Of a stretch of 64,000 nucleotides of DNA, positions 56,901 through 64,000 are shown in pieces. The DNA comes from Amycolatopsis deserti (GTDB taxonomy: Bacteria > Actinomycetota > Actinomycetes > Mycobacteriales > Pseudonocardiaceae): NCBI RefSeq assembly GCF_014653945.1, contig NZ_BNAU01000003.1:1-64000 (forward strand). The letters are read 5' to 3'. The notes under the pieces were generated by a model. It made no database searches. It saw only the letters and a program-made list of their open reading frames with translations, and had not been told where the DNA came from. Position numbers and translations under genes: made by a program. Position 1 is the first letter of the stretch; every line of letters begins with the position of its first letter.

Positions 56901-56948
56901 TCGTCGGCTTCGGGGCCGTGCGGGTCCGGAAACCGACCGGAGGGCCCG

Positions 56949-57254
56949 ATGAACGCACGCACGAATGAGAAGGACAGCTCGCCGGAGACGTCGGGCGAAC
57001 CCGTCGCCTCGGCCGAGGAGATCGCCGAGCTGCGCAAGGAGATCGACTGGCTCGACTCCGAGATCCTGCGGCTCGTCAAGCGCCGGGTCGAGGTCTCCCG
57101 GACGATCGGCGCCGCGCGGATGGCCGCGGGCGGCACGCGGATCGTCTACAACCGCGAGATGGACGTCCTCGCCCGCTACCGGGAACTCGGCCCGGACGGC
57201 CGCCAGCTCGCGATGGCGCTGCTGAACCTGGGGCGCGGCAGGCTGGGCCGCTGA
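56949..57254 (+). CDS. Chorismate mutase (AroQ type)
   Basis: Converts chorismate to prephenate, the first step of Phe/Tyr synthesis. About 101 residues of the all-helical AroQ fold: LRKEIDWLDSEILRLVKRRVEVSRTIG (active-site R29 and R46) and the later RIVYNREMDVLARY. It lacks a signal peptide, so it is the cytosolic form, like mycobacterial Rv0948c, which is likewise divergent from uvrD1. The ATG is preceded by GGAGGG. It probably needs DAHP synthase as activating partner, as known for that short class. Its leader carries an attenuator. Confidence 0.93.
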   Translation: MNARTNEKDSSPETSGEPVASAEEIAELRKEIDWLDSEILRLVKRRVEVSRTIGAARMAAGGTRIVYNREMDVLARYRELGPDGRQLAMALLNLGRGRLGR

Positions 57255-57318
57255 AAATCGTCCGATTTCCGGGGATTCCCGGAGGCCCGGTGGTGCGGCG
57301 GACGGGCACACTGGAGAC

Positions 57319-57624
57319 ATGATTAACGTCATCGCGGTCATCATCGCGATCGCCAGTGTGCTCGCCTCGCTAGCCCATGTGGGTTACCTGGCGCTGCTGA
57401 ACAACGCGGCGAACAAGCGGGCCGGCGGCGCGCCGGTCGCGCAGTACGTCCGCAGCCGGTGGGCGCTCGCCGGCGGGACGACCGCCGCGTCGCTCCTCGC
57501 GTGGCTGTTCACCTCGGGCAACGCGGGAATGGACATCCTCGCGATCATCGTCGCCGCGGGCAGCGGCGCGGTCGCCACGAAGGCCCTGCAGTCGACCCAG
57601 GCGCGCTACCGAAGCGGTGGGTGA
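57319..57624 (+). CDS. Small membrane protein
   Basis: A 101-residue protein with two to three hydrophobic segments (INVIAVIIAIASVLASLAHVGYLALL; WALAGGTTAASLLAWLF; MDILAIIVAAGSGAVAT) and a short basic tail. Not recognised. It lies 64 bp after chorismate mutase on the same strand and could be cotranscribed. Confidence 0.7.
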   Translation: MINVIAVIIAIASVLASLAHVGYLALLNNAANKRAGGAPVAQYVRSRWALAGGTTAASLLAWLFTSGNAGMDILAIIVAAGSGAVATKALQSTQARYRSGG

Positions 57625-57668
57625 CGGAGTCGGCGAGGCCCCAACAGAGTGAACTTGCGGGATCACGC

Positions 57669-57696
57669 TTTGACGGCCGCCGCGGGCTCTTACCCT
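57669..57696 (+). promoter_or_regulatory. Candidate promoter of the membrane-anchored protein gene
   Basis: TTTGAC and TACCCT hexamers separated by 16 bp (or TTGACG with 15), about 155 bp upstream of the next gene. Confidence 0.4.
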
Positions 57697-57852
57697 TGAA
57701 CGCGTGGAACGGCCAAGATTCGGCACCACGCGCCCGGCGACAGGCCGTGCGCGTGCAGACGAACGTGCACCCGCACATGCACGGCCTGCTCCATTCGGTC
57801 GAATCGGGCTCGGTCCGGCGTCAGGCGACGCAGAGGGCGGTGTCCACACGGC

Positions 57853-59007
57853 ATGACACGCGGGGCCGAATTCACGGACAGCTCTCGTTCCCGGACCGGC
57901 CGGCACCGTCGTGGCGCCGGAACCTGGACCCCGGTCGTCCCGGCGCACCGGCCGGCCGCCCGGCGCGCGCCGGAGCCGTTCTACGCACCCGCCCGCGGTT
58001 CCCTGCCGCTGACCGAACGCGGTCCGGACACCCGGCCCACCGCCGACGTGTTCCCGCCCGCGCACGGTGAGCTACCAGTTCCCCAGCCCGCGCCGTCGGC
58101 CCAGCCCACCCGGCAAGCCCAGCCCGGGCGGAAACCCCAGCGGACCAAGGTCAAGCTGACCCCACCGCGCACCCGCGACGCCGACGACACCGACGTGCGC
58201 GTGTACGAGGCGGCGCCGGTCACCGGCCTCGGCTCGTTCGACCTCGGCAACGTGCCGGCCTCGGTGACCCCGCCGCGCAGCTGGCGCAAGGCCGCCTGGT
58301 TCGCCACCGCTTCCTCGGGTGGCGTCGTCGTCGCGCTGATGTTCGCCGGCTCGGCGTTCGTCGCGAAACCGGCGCCGGACCAGGCCGGCGGCGCGTGGGT
58401 CCCGGGCCTCGGCGGTGGCGTGCCGACCCTGTCCGGCGAGCAGATCGCACCGCCCAGCGGGGGCGGCGCGCAGGCCGACACCTCCAGCACCTCCCGCGAC
58501 GACATCCCCGCGCCGGCCACGACCAGCGCCCGGCCGACCGAGAGCGCGGGCGTGCGGGCTCCCGGCCCGAGCACGGTCCGCGACACCTCGACAGCCGGTG
58601 GCACCACGAGCGGCTCGGCGACCGCCACGACGACCACCAGCTCGGTCCCGCGCAAGCCCCCGCCCTCCCCCGCGCCCTACGAGGCCGACCCGTACCGGTT
58701 CACCGTGTATGCGGACGAGGACCCGAAGACGCTGGCCAGCACCTCGCAGAGCTTCCTGGACACGGTCACCGAGAACCCCGAGGCGGCCGCCTCGATGACC
58801 AGCGGCGAGCTGCGGCAGGAGGGCCCGCAGGGGCTGGAGCGCAAGTACGCGAACGTGGCGTACTTCCAGGTCAAGCACATCCGCGTGCACCAGTACGACG
58901 GCAAGACGGTGTGCACCGTGCAGACCGTCTACAAGGACGGCCGCCAGGTCACCGAGGAGCGCACGCTCGAGTTCTCCGGCGACAAGATCACCAGCGACGG
59001 TGCCTGA
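57853..59007 (+). CDS. Single-pass membrane protein with extracytoplasmic NTF2-like domain (first of pair)
   Basis: A 384-residue protein. The 145-residue N-terminal cytosolic part is basic and Pro-rich. One membrane helix (about residues 150-172) precedes a Thr/Ser/Pro-rich extracytoplasmic stretch (about 180-275). The C-terminal domain of about 105 residues (YRFTVYADEDPKTLAST, VAYFQVKHIRVHQYDGK) resembles NTF2/DUF4878-type folds. The next gene has the same plan. Sitting upstream of two kinase genes suggests a membrane signalling or envelope-sensing unit. No enzymatic motif is visible. Confidence 0.65.
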   Translation: MTRGAEFTDSSRSRTGRHRRGAGTWTPVVPAHRPAARRAPEPFYAPARGSLPLTERGPDTRPTADVFPPAHGELPVPQPAPSAQPTRQAQPGRKPQRTKVKLTPPRTRDADDTDVRVYEAAPVTGLGSFDLGNVPASVTPPRSWRKAAWFATASSGGVVVALMFAGSAFVAKPAPDQAGGAWVPGLGGGVPTLSGEQIAPPSGGGAQADTSSTSRDDIPAPATTSARPTESAGVRAPGPSTVRDTSTAGGTTSGSATATTTTSSVPRKPPPSPAPYEADPYRFTVYADEDPKTLASTSQSFLDTVTENPEAAASMTSGELRQEGPQGLERKYANVAYFQVKHIRVHQYDGKTVCTVQTVYKDGRQVTEERTLEFSGDKITSDGA

Positions 59008-59028
59008 CCACCGCGTTGCGCCAGGTGG

Positions 59029-60015
59029 GTGACGGTCACTGCCGTTCGTCGTTCCCCGGTGCCCCTCCACCGATCGGGGGTGGCCGGTAACGCGGTACGG
59101 GGGTTCGCTGATGAACAGCACGACACCCCGGCCAGTCCCCCCGAGACGGAAGATCCAGACGACAGGTCCATGAGAGTCGCACACGAACGGCGTCGCGCCA
59201 TCCGCACGCCGGACGCACTCCGCGTCGAGGAGCTGATCTCCCCCGAGATCCTCGACAACGAGATGGTCGACCGCGAGTACCTCAGGCAGGTGTTCCGCGA
59301 GCCGCGGAAGTACCTGCCGCCACCGCGCGTCCGGACCCGGACCGAGCCGCCCCGGGAGCCGGAGAGCCGGGGCGCGAAGCTCGCCAAGCTCACCGGGCTG
59401 ACCATGGCGGGCACGCTGCTCGTGGGTGCGGTCGTGGCGTCGTCGATGGTCAGCCGGGGCCGGGACCAGTCGGCCGCGCCGGCCAGCCCGGCGCCGCCGC
59501 AGATCACCGGGGCGGCCGCGCTCGGCGGGTTCGCCTCCGGTGGCGCCCCGGACGAGCAGCGGGGCGGTCACACGCCCGGTCACCCCCAGCTGAACCTCGC
59601 GCCGGCCGCCCAGGCGCCGGTGACGCCGACCCAGGCGCCCGCGACCGGAGTGGCGAGCGCCCCCGAGGCGTCCGCCGCGCCGACGACCACCACCGCCGCC
59701 GCGCTGACCGACGCGGAGAAGCTGGCGGTGGTCAACGAGTTCTACCGGCGGGTGGACTCCGCGCCGGAGAAGGCGCTGGACCTGCTCAGCCCGGCGCTGG
59801 CCGGCGAGGAGGCCGGTGACCTGGTGCGGGCGTGGAGCACCATGCGCCAGGTCAAGGTGACGCAGGCGAACGTCCAGCCGGACGGGTCGGTGCTCGCCGT
59901 GGTGCTGATGCGCCGCGACGACGGCACGCGGCTGCGCGTCACCCAGCAGCTGGGTCTCGACCAGGCCGGGCGCAGCATCTCGGAGGCGGTCCTGCTGGCC
60001 GCCGAGGAGCTGTAA
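59029..60015 (+). CDS. Single-pass membrane protein with extracytoplasmic NTF2-like domain (second of pair)
   Basis: Up to 328 residues: cytosolic N-terminal part with a conserved-looking helix (ISPEILDNEMVDREYLRQVF), one membrane helix (about residues 119-138), a Pro/Ala/Thr-rich stretch and a C-terminal NTF2-like domain (AEKLAVVNEFYRRVDSAPEKALDLL). The start is uncertain: the GTG given here, or an ATG at codon 48 giving MRVAHERRRAIRT, which may be more realistic. Domain plan is shared with the preceding gene, though sequence similarity is weak. Both lie directly upstream of the kinase genes. Confidence 0.65.
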   Translation: MTVTAVRRSPVPLHRSGVAGNAVRGFADEQHDTPASPPETEDPDDRSMRVAHERRRAIRTPDALRVEELISPEILDNEMVDREYLRQVFREPRKYLPPPRVRTRTEPPREPESRGAKLAKLTGLTMAGTLLVGAVVASSMVSRGRDQSAAPASPAPPQITGAAALGGFASGGAPDEQRGGHTPGHPQLNLAPAAQAPVTPTQAPATGVASAPEASAAPTTTTAAALTDAEKLAVVNEFYRRVDSAPEKALDLLSPALAGEEAGDLVRAWSTMRQVKVTQANVQPDGSVLAVVLMRRDDGTRLRVTQQLGLDQAGRSISEAVLLAAEEL

Positions 60016-60200
60016 CGGCCGCCATAGCAGGCGTGGCCCGGATCGCCCCAAACAGTGCCGGATGCATGCGCGCAGAGTGAGCACCCTAGCCTTGACTGAA
60101 CGGATCTGGCCCTACCCGGCCCACGGGCCGAGCTACGTGCATAGGCTCCCAGGCGTGCGGCACTGCGTCGCGCCCTGAAACAGCCCCCGAAGGAGGTCGC

Positions 60201-61745
60201 GTGAGCGACGAGGGTCGCCTGGTCGCCGGCCGGTACCGGATCGAGCGGCGAATCGGCACCGGCGCCATGGGTGCCGTGTGGCAGGCGCACGACGACGTAC
60301 TCGGCCGTTCGGTCGCGATCAAGCAGTTGCTTCTGCAACCGGGGCTGGACCAGCACGAGGCCGAGGACGCCAAGCAGCGCACGATGCGCGAGGGCCGCAT
60401 CGCCGCCCGCCTCCACCACCCGAACGCGATCTCGGTGTTCGACGTGGTCACCGACGACAACGGCCACCCGTGCCTGGTGATGGAGTACCTGCCCTCGACC
60501 AGCCTGGCCGAGCTGCTGCGGGACCGGAAAACGCTGCCGCCGCGGGAGGTGGCGCGCATCGGCGCCCAGATTGCGGCCGCGCTCAAGGAGGCGCACGCGG
60601 TCGGGATCGTGCACCGGGACATCAAGCCGGGCAACATCCTGCTCGCCGACAACGGCGTGGTGAAGATCACCGACTTCGGCATCTCGCGCGCCAAGGACGA
60701 CGTCACGGTCACCAAGACCGGCATGATCGCCGGCACCCCCGCCTACCTGGCACCGGAGGTCGCGATCGGCGGCGACCCCGGCCCGGAGGCCGACGTGTTC
60801 TCCCTGGGCTCCACGCTGTACGCGGCGTGCGAGGGCCAGCCGCCGTTCGGGCTGAGCGAGAACACCCTGAGCCTGCTGCACGCGGTCGCCGCGGGGCAGA
60901 TCAACCCGCCGCGGCAGTCCGGTCCGCTCGCGAGCGTGCTGGCCGTGCTGCTGCACCCCGAGGTCCAGCACCGCCCGACCGCCGCCGAGGCCGAGGAGCT
61001 GCTCGCCGCCGTGGCTCGCGGTGAGACACCGCTGGGCGGGCCGGACGACGAGACCCAGTTCTCGCCCTCCGGCGGGGCGCTCGCCGGTGGCGCGCTGGCC
61101 GCCGGTGCGCTGGGGGCCGGTGCGCTGGGGGCTGCCGCGGGCGCGGGTGCCACGCGCGCCTTCCGCGGCGACGAGCTGGGCGCGCACTCCGGCACGTTGG
61201 CCGGCAGCCCGAGCGACCAGTTCTACGACGAGTACGACGACTACGCGGACAACGCGTACGGCACCACCGCGGCCTACCCGACGGACGACTACGACCGCCA
61301 AGGCGCGACGCGCGCGGTGCCCGCCGGGTACGACGACGAGCCCCGCCCGGCCGCGGACGACGAGGCCGAGAAGCCGGGCAGGTGGAAGGTGCCCGCCGCG
61401 ATCGGCGCCGTCGTGGTGGCCGGTCTCGTGGCGCTCGGCATCTGGCTGTTCAGCCCGCCGGACAACGCCACGAACACCACCGAGACCAGCCCGCCGGTGG
61501 TGCCGCCGCCGGTGACCACCTCGTCGGTGGAGACGACGGAGAGTTCGACGCCGACCGCGACGCGGTCGAGCCAGTACGAGGAGCCGACGCGGTCCTCCTC
61601 CCCGCGGCGCAGCACCGCGGAGGAGACCTCGACGCCGCGAACCACGTCGCCCACCAAGTCAAGCCCGTCGAAGACCCCGACGAGCACCCCGTCTTCGAAC
61701 GACAACGAGCCGACCAACACCGGCACGGCCACGGCTACGCCGTAG
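60201..61745 (+). CDS. Receptor-like Ser/Thr protein kinase
   Basis: A 514-residue PASTA-less membrane kinase. The kinase domain spans residues 12-270, with glycine loop GTGAMG, K41, HRDIKPGN (D140, K142), DFG (158-160) and activation-loop threonines in TVTKTGMIAGTPAYLAPE. An Ala/Gly-rich juxtamembrane stretch has acidic Tyr/Asp repeats (YDEYDDYADNAYG). A membrane helix at about 398-417 is followed by a 95-residue extracytoplasmic Ser/Thr/Pro tail. All catalytic residues are present. The GTG start gives MSDEGRLVAGRYRIE. Substrates are unknown; the adjacent pseudokinase and NTF2-like proteins are candidates. Confidence 0.92.
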   Translation: MSDEGRLVAGRYRIERRIGTGAMGAVWQAHDDVLGRSVAIKQLLLQPGLDQHEAEDAKQRTMREGRIAARLHHPNAISVFDVVTDDNGHPCLVMEYLPSTSLAELLRDRKTLPPREVARIGAQIAAALKEAHAVGIVHRDIKPGNILLADNGVVKITDFGISRAKDDVTVTKTGMIAGTPAYLAPEVAIGGDPGPEADVFSLGSTLYAACEGQPPFGLSENTLSLLHAVAAGQINPPRQSGPLASVLAVLLHPEVQHRPTAAEAEELLAAVARGETPLGGPDDETQFSPSGGALAGGALAAGALGAGALGAAAGAGATRAFRGDELGAHSGTLAGSPSDQFYDEYDDYADNAYGTTAAYPTDDYDRQGATRAVPAGYDDEPRPAADDEAEKPGRWKVPAAIGAVVVAGLVALGIWLFSPPDNATNTTETSPPVVPPPVTTSSVETTESSTPTATRSSQYEEPTRSSSPRRSTAEETSTPRTTSPTKSSPSKTPTSTPSSNDNEPTNTGTATATP

Positions 61746-61826
61746 GAACGATTGCCGGAAACGTTCAGGATCGGCCAGTAGGGTGGTGGGTGACTATCCG
61801 ACACGCCGGGACGACGAGAGGGTGTA

Positions 61827-62771
61827 GTGGGTACTGAGGGCGCACTCGTCGGCGGCCGGTACCGGTTGGATCAGCCGATCGGTCGTGGCCGCGCCGGAAT
61901 CGTGTGGCTGGCGTACGACACGCAGCTGAACCGCACGGTGGCCGCGAAGAAGATGCCGATCGCGCCGGGGCACAGCGAGCAGTCGATCGCCGCCGCGCTG
62001 GACGAGGGCCGCGCGGCGATGCGCATCCAGCACAACTGCGCCATCGGCGTGTACGACGTGCTGCGCGACGGGGCCGACCCGTGGGTGGTCATGGAGTACG
62101 TGCCCTCGCGCAACATGGCGGACTTCCTCGCTGAGTACGGCACGCTCACGCCCGAGCAGACCGCGTTCCTCGGCATCCAGCTCGCGTCGGCGCTGGCCGC
62201 GGCGCACCGGGCCGGTGTCGTGCACCGCGGGCTGGAGCCGGGCAACGTGCTGCTCGCCGACGACGGTGGCGTCAAGGTCACCGACATCGGGTTCACCGGC
62301 GCCGGGTTCAACCCCGCCTACCGGGCGCCGGAACTCTCCCGCGGCGCCACCGCCGCCGCGGCCACCGACGCGTTCTCGCTCGGCGCGACCCTGTACACGG
62401 CTGTCGAGGGTGTGCCGCCCTACGGGGACCACGGCGGTGGGCCGCTGCGGCAGCCGGAGAAGGCCGGCGTGCTCGCGCCGGCGTTGATGAAGCTGCTGCG
62501 CGAGGACCCGCTGAGCCGTCCCACGCTGGCCGACAGCATCACCTCGTTCCAGGCCATCACGCAGGGGCGGCAGACGGCGTTCATCCCGCCCACCGCGCCC
62601 GCGCTGCCGACGGTGCCCGCGTTCCGGCCGCAGTCACCGCCACCGCCTCCGCCGAAGGAGCCGTTGGTGCGGATTTCGCCGGATCGGGTGCGGCAGCTGA
62701 TCCTGGCGGCCATGGCTGTGCTTGTTGCCGCGGCCATTGGGATCGGGGTTACGCAGCTCTTGTTCTTGTGA
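61827..62771 (+). CDS. Predicted pseudokinase (Ser/Thr kinase fold)
   Basis: A 314-residue protein with a kinase-like domain (residues 10-265), a Pro-rich juxtamembrane segment and a C-terminal membrane helix (about 292-312). The ATP-loop (GRGRAG) and the Lys pair K41-K42 remain. The catalytic HRD-x-KPGN is HRG-x-EPGN (D to G at 135, K to E at 137) and DFG is DIG, so phosphotransfer is not expected. Almost no residues follow the helix, so there is no sensor domain. GTG start with GAGAGGG. It follows the active kinase gene by 81 bp and may be its scaffold or regulator. Confidence 0.85.
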   Translation: MGTEGALVGGRYRLDQPIGRGRAGIVWLAYDTQLNRTVAAKKMPIAPGHSEQSIAAALDEGRAAMRIQHNCAIGVYDVLRDGADPWVVMEYVPSRNMADFLAEYGTLTPEQTAFLGIQLASALAAAHRAGVVHRGLEPGNVLLADDGGVKVTDIGFTGAGFNPAYRAPELSRGATAAAATDAFSLGATLYTAVEGVPPYGDHGGGPLRQPEKAGVLAPALMKLLREDPLSRPTLADSITSFQAITQGRQTAFIPPTAPALPTVPAFRPQSPPPPPPKEPLVRISPDRVRQLILAAMAVLVAAAIGIGVTQLLFL

Positions 62772-62994
62772 GTGGGCGCTACGCGCGTATTTGACTGCGC
62801 CGGCTTCGCTTCGCTACGCCCGGATCTGCCCCTCCCGAACCCGATCTTTCAGTGTTCGGTTGCCGAGAAGTCGCGTCAAGGCTGGAAAGAGTACCTTGAC
62901 CCGACTGCTCGACAACCGATTTAGCTGGGGATCGGGTTGCGGGAGAGGGGTGGTTCGTGGGGGTTGTGCGTTGCGTTGCCGGGTGGCGGTTGGG

Positions 62995-63897
62995 CTACGC
63001 GGCGATGTCGCTCTTGATGTCCTTGAGCACTTTGAGTAGGTGGCGGAGGGCGGGCTGGTCGCGTGAGCGGGTGGCGACCGCGGCGTGGATGGGGCGGATG
63101 GGCTCCGGGTTGCGGATTCGCCGGATCACGGCGCCGGGTTGCGGAGCGCCCAGGCCCAGCACCGGGACCACGCTGATTCCCAGCCCGGCCGCGACGAAGC
63201 CCTGCGCGGTGGCGTAGTCCTCGCACTCCATGACGAAGTTGGGCACGAAACCGGCGGCCCCGCAGGCGGCCATCAGCACGTCCCGGCACGGGCCGGGCAC
63301 GCCCTCGTTGTTGATCCACGGGTCGTCGGCCAGGTCGGCCAGGTCCACGACCCTCTTGCGGGCCAGCGGGTGGCCCTTCGGCAGCGCCACGCGGTACGGG
63401 TCGTCGAACAGGTGGTGCAGCTCGACGCCCGGATTCGAATAGTGGCCGGCGAACACCACGATCGCCACGTCGGCTTCACCGTTTTCCACCTGCGGCAGCG
63501 CATCGCCGGGTTCCAGGAGCCGCAGGTCCAGCCGCACGCCCGGGTACTCGGCCCGCAACGCCGCCACCGCGGGCGGCACCAGCGCCGCGCCGGCCGTCGC
63601 GAAGTAGCGGATCGCCAGGCGGCCCGTCCGGCCGGCCTTCAGGTCCGCCAGCTCCGACTCGGCCTTGGACAGCTGCGCGAACACGACCTCGGCGTGCTGG
63701 GACAGCAACGCGCCGGCCGGGGTGGGCCGCACACCGCGGCCAACCCGCTCCAGCAGCGCGACGCCCGCCTCGCGCTCCAAAGTGGACAACTGCTGACTGA
63801 TCGCGGACGGGGTGTAGCCGAGGTTGCGGGCGGCCGCGCTGATCGACCCGCTGGACACCACGGCCCGCAGCACCTGCAACCGGCGGACGTCGAGCAT
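62995..63897 (-). CDS. LysR-type transcriptional regulator
   Basis: A 300-residue regulator: winged helix (GSISAAARNLGYTPSAISQQLSTLEREAG) and an effector domain with LAIRYFATAGAALVPPAVAAL. The subgroup resembles regulators of aromatic or amino acid catabolism, but the target is not identifiable. It starts at the ATG giving MLDVRRLQVLRAVV. The divergent region to its right contains AT-rich DNA (63,930-63,960), probably promoters. A plus-strand gene may begin just before the window ends. Confidence 0.9.
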   Translation of the reverse strand: MLDVRRLQVLRAVVSSGSISAAARNLGYTPSAISQQLSTLEREAGVALLERVGRGVRPTPAGALLSQHAEVVFAQLSKAESELADLKAGRTGRLAIRYFATAGAALVPPAVAALRAEYPGVRLDLRLLEPGDALPQVENGEADVAIVVFAGHYSNPGVELHHLFDDPYRVALPKGHPLARKRVVDLADLADDPWINNEGVPGPCRDVLMAACGAAGFVPNFVMECEDYATAQGFVAAGLGISVVPVLGLGAPQPGAVIRRIRNPEPIRPIHAAVATRSRDQPALRHLLKVLKDIKSDIAA

Positions 63898-63971
63898 GGC
63901 TCGATACTACAGTTCTGCTAACACCTGCGTGTAGGAAATTTCGCTTGTTCTTACATATCAACGACGCGATC

Positions 63972-64000
63972 GTGAAGATCGTGGGTGAACTGAAGACACT
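63972..64000 (+). CDS. Possible 5' end of a gene divergent from the LysR regulator
   Basis: A GTG opens a frame (MKIVGELKT) running off the window, in the position expected for the LysR target. No ribosome site is visible, but AT-rich DNA lies upstream. Only nine codons are visible, so the product is unknown. Confidence 0.3.

Overview
The window is very GC-rich DNA with dense GC-ending codons and many GTG/TTG starts. It comes from an actinobacterium, most likely a Pseudonocardiaceae member of the Amycolatopsis type. Family content and gene order support this. From recalled gene orders, the left part (deoA-cdd, sdhCDAB, a D-Ala-D-Ala carboxypeptidase, a BrkB protein, trpS, icd, folD) and the right part (purH-purN-perM, a DUF5336 gene, sucD-sucC, an M23 peptidase, pcrA/uvrD, chorismate mutase) match two conserved mycobacterial neighbourhoods. 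There are no rRNA, tRNA, IS or CRISPR elements.

Layout. 1-6.9 kb: minus-strand nucleoside uptake and salvage operon (bmp lipoprotein, ATPase, two permeases, cdd, deoA), joined by 1-4 bp overlaps, with a strong hairpin after the binding-protein gene. 7.3-10.8 kb: sdhCDAB (complex II). 10.8-18.7 kb: envelope genes (VWA protein, SCO4848-type protein, DD-carboxypeptidase, BrkB), trpS, a LysR regulator and a TDT exporter. 18.8-24.5 kb: small housekeeping and repair genes mixed with at least two decayed toxin genes and icd. 24.5-28.2 kb: a glycosylase, small zinc and DUF1918 proteins, an MFS exporter, folD. 28.3-32.4 kb: a 1345-residue protein with a C-terminal TNT (NAD-glycohydrolase-type) domain and an enormous repetitive linker. 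32.4-34.4 kb: pentapeptide-repeat protein and a cupin/LysR pair. 34.4-40.9 kb: the SOS mutasome imuA'-imuB-dnaE2, with two LexA boxes, two extra small reading frames and a coupled Nudix gene. 40.9-49.1 kb: PhzF protein, purNH, PerM, DUF5336 protein and sucCD, with a 121-bp repeat array made of terminators. 49.2-56.3 kb: membrane protein, M23 peptidase, a small LexA-boxed gene, a ~125-bp repeat array and pcrA. 56.4-64 kb: chorismate mutase behind an apparent aromatic amino acid attenuator, two membrane-anchored secreted-domain proteins, an active Ser/Thr kinase, a predicted pseudokinase and a LysR regulator.

Strongest new leads: (1) a complete leader-peptide attenuator (Phe-Phe-Tyr codons, antiterminator, terminator) before chorismate mutase; (2) a 43-codon gene inside the mutasome operon carrying a beta-clamp-like hexapeptide; (3) a perfect LexA box before an unrecognised 80-residue Cys-containing protein; (4) two unrelated intergenic arrays of ~121-126 bp units at gene 3' ends; (5) a kinase/pseudokinase pair beside two NTF2-like membrane proteins. 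All functional statements rest on reading motifs and context; no database search was run.
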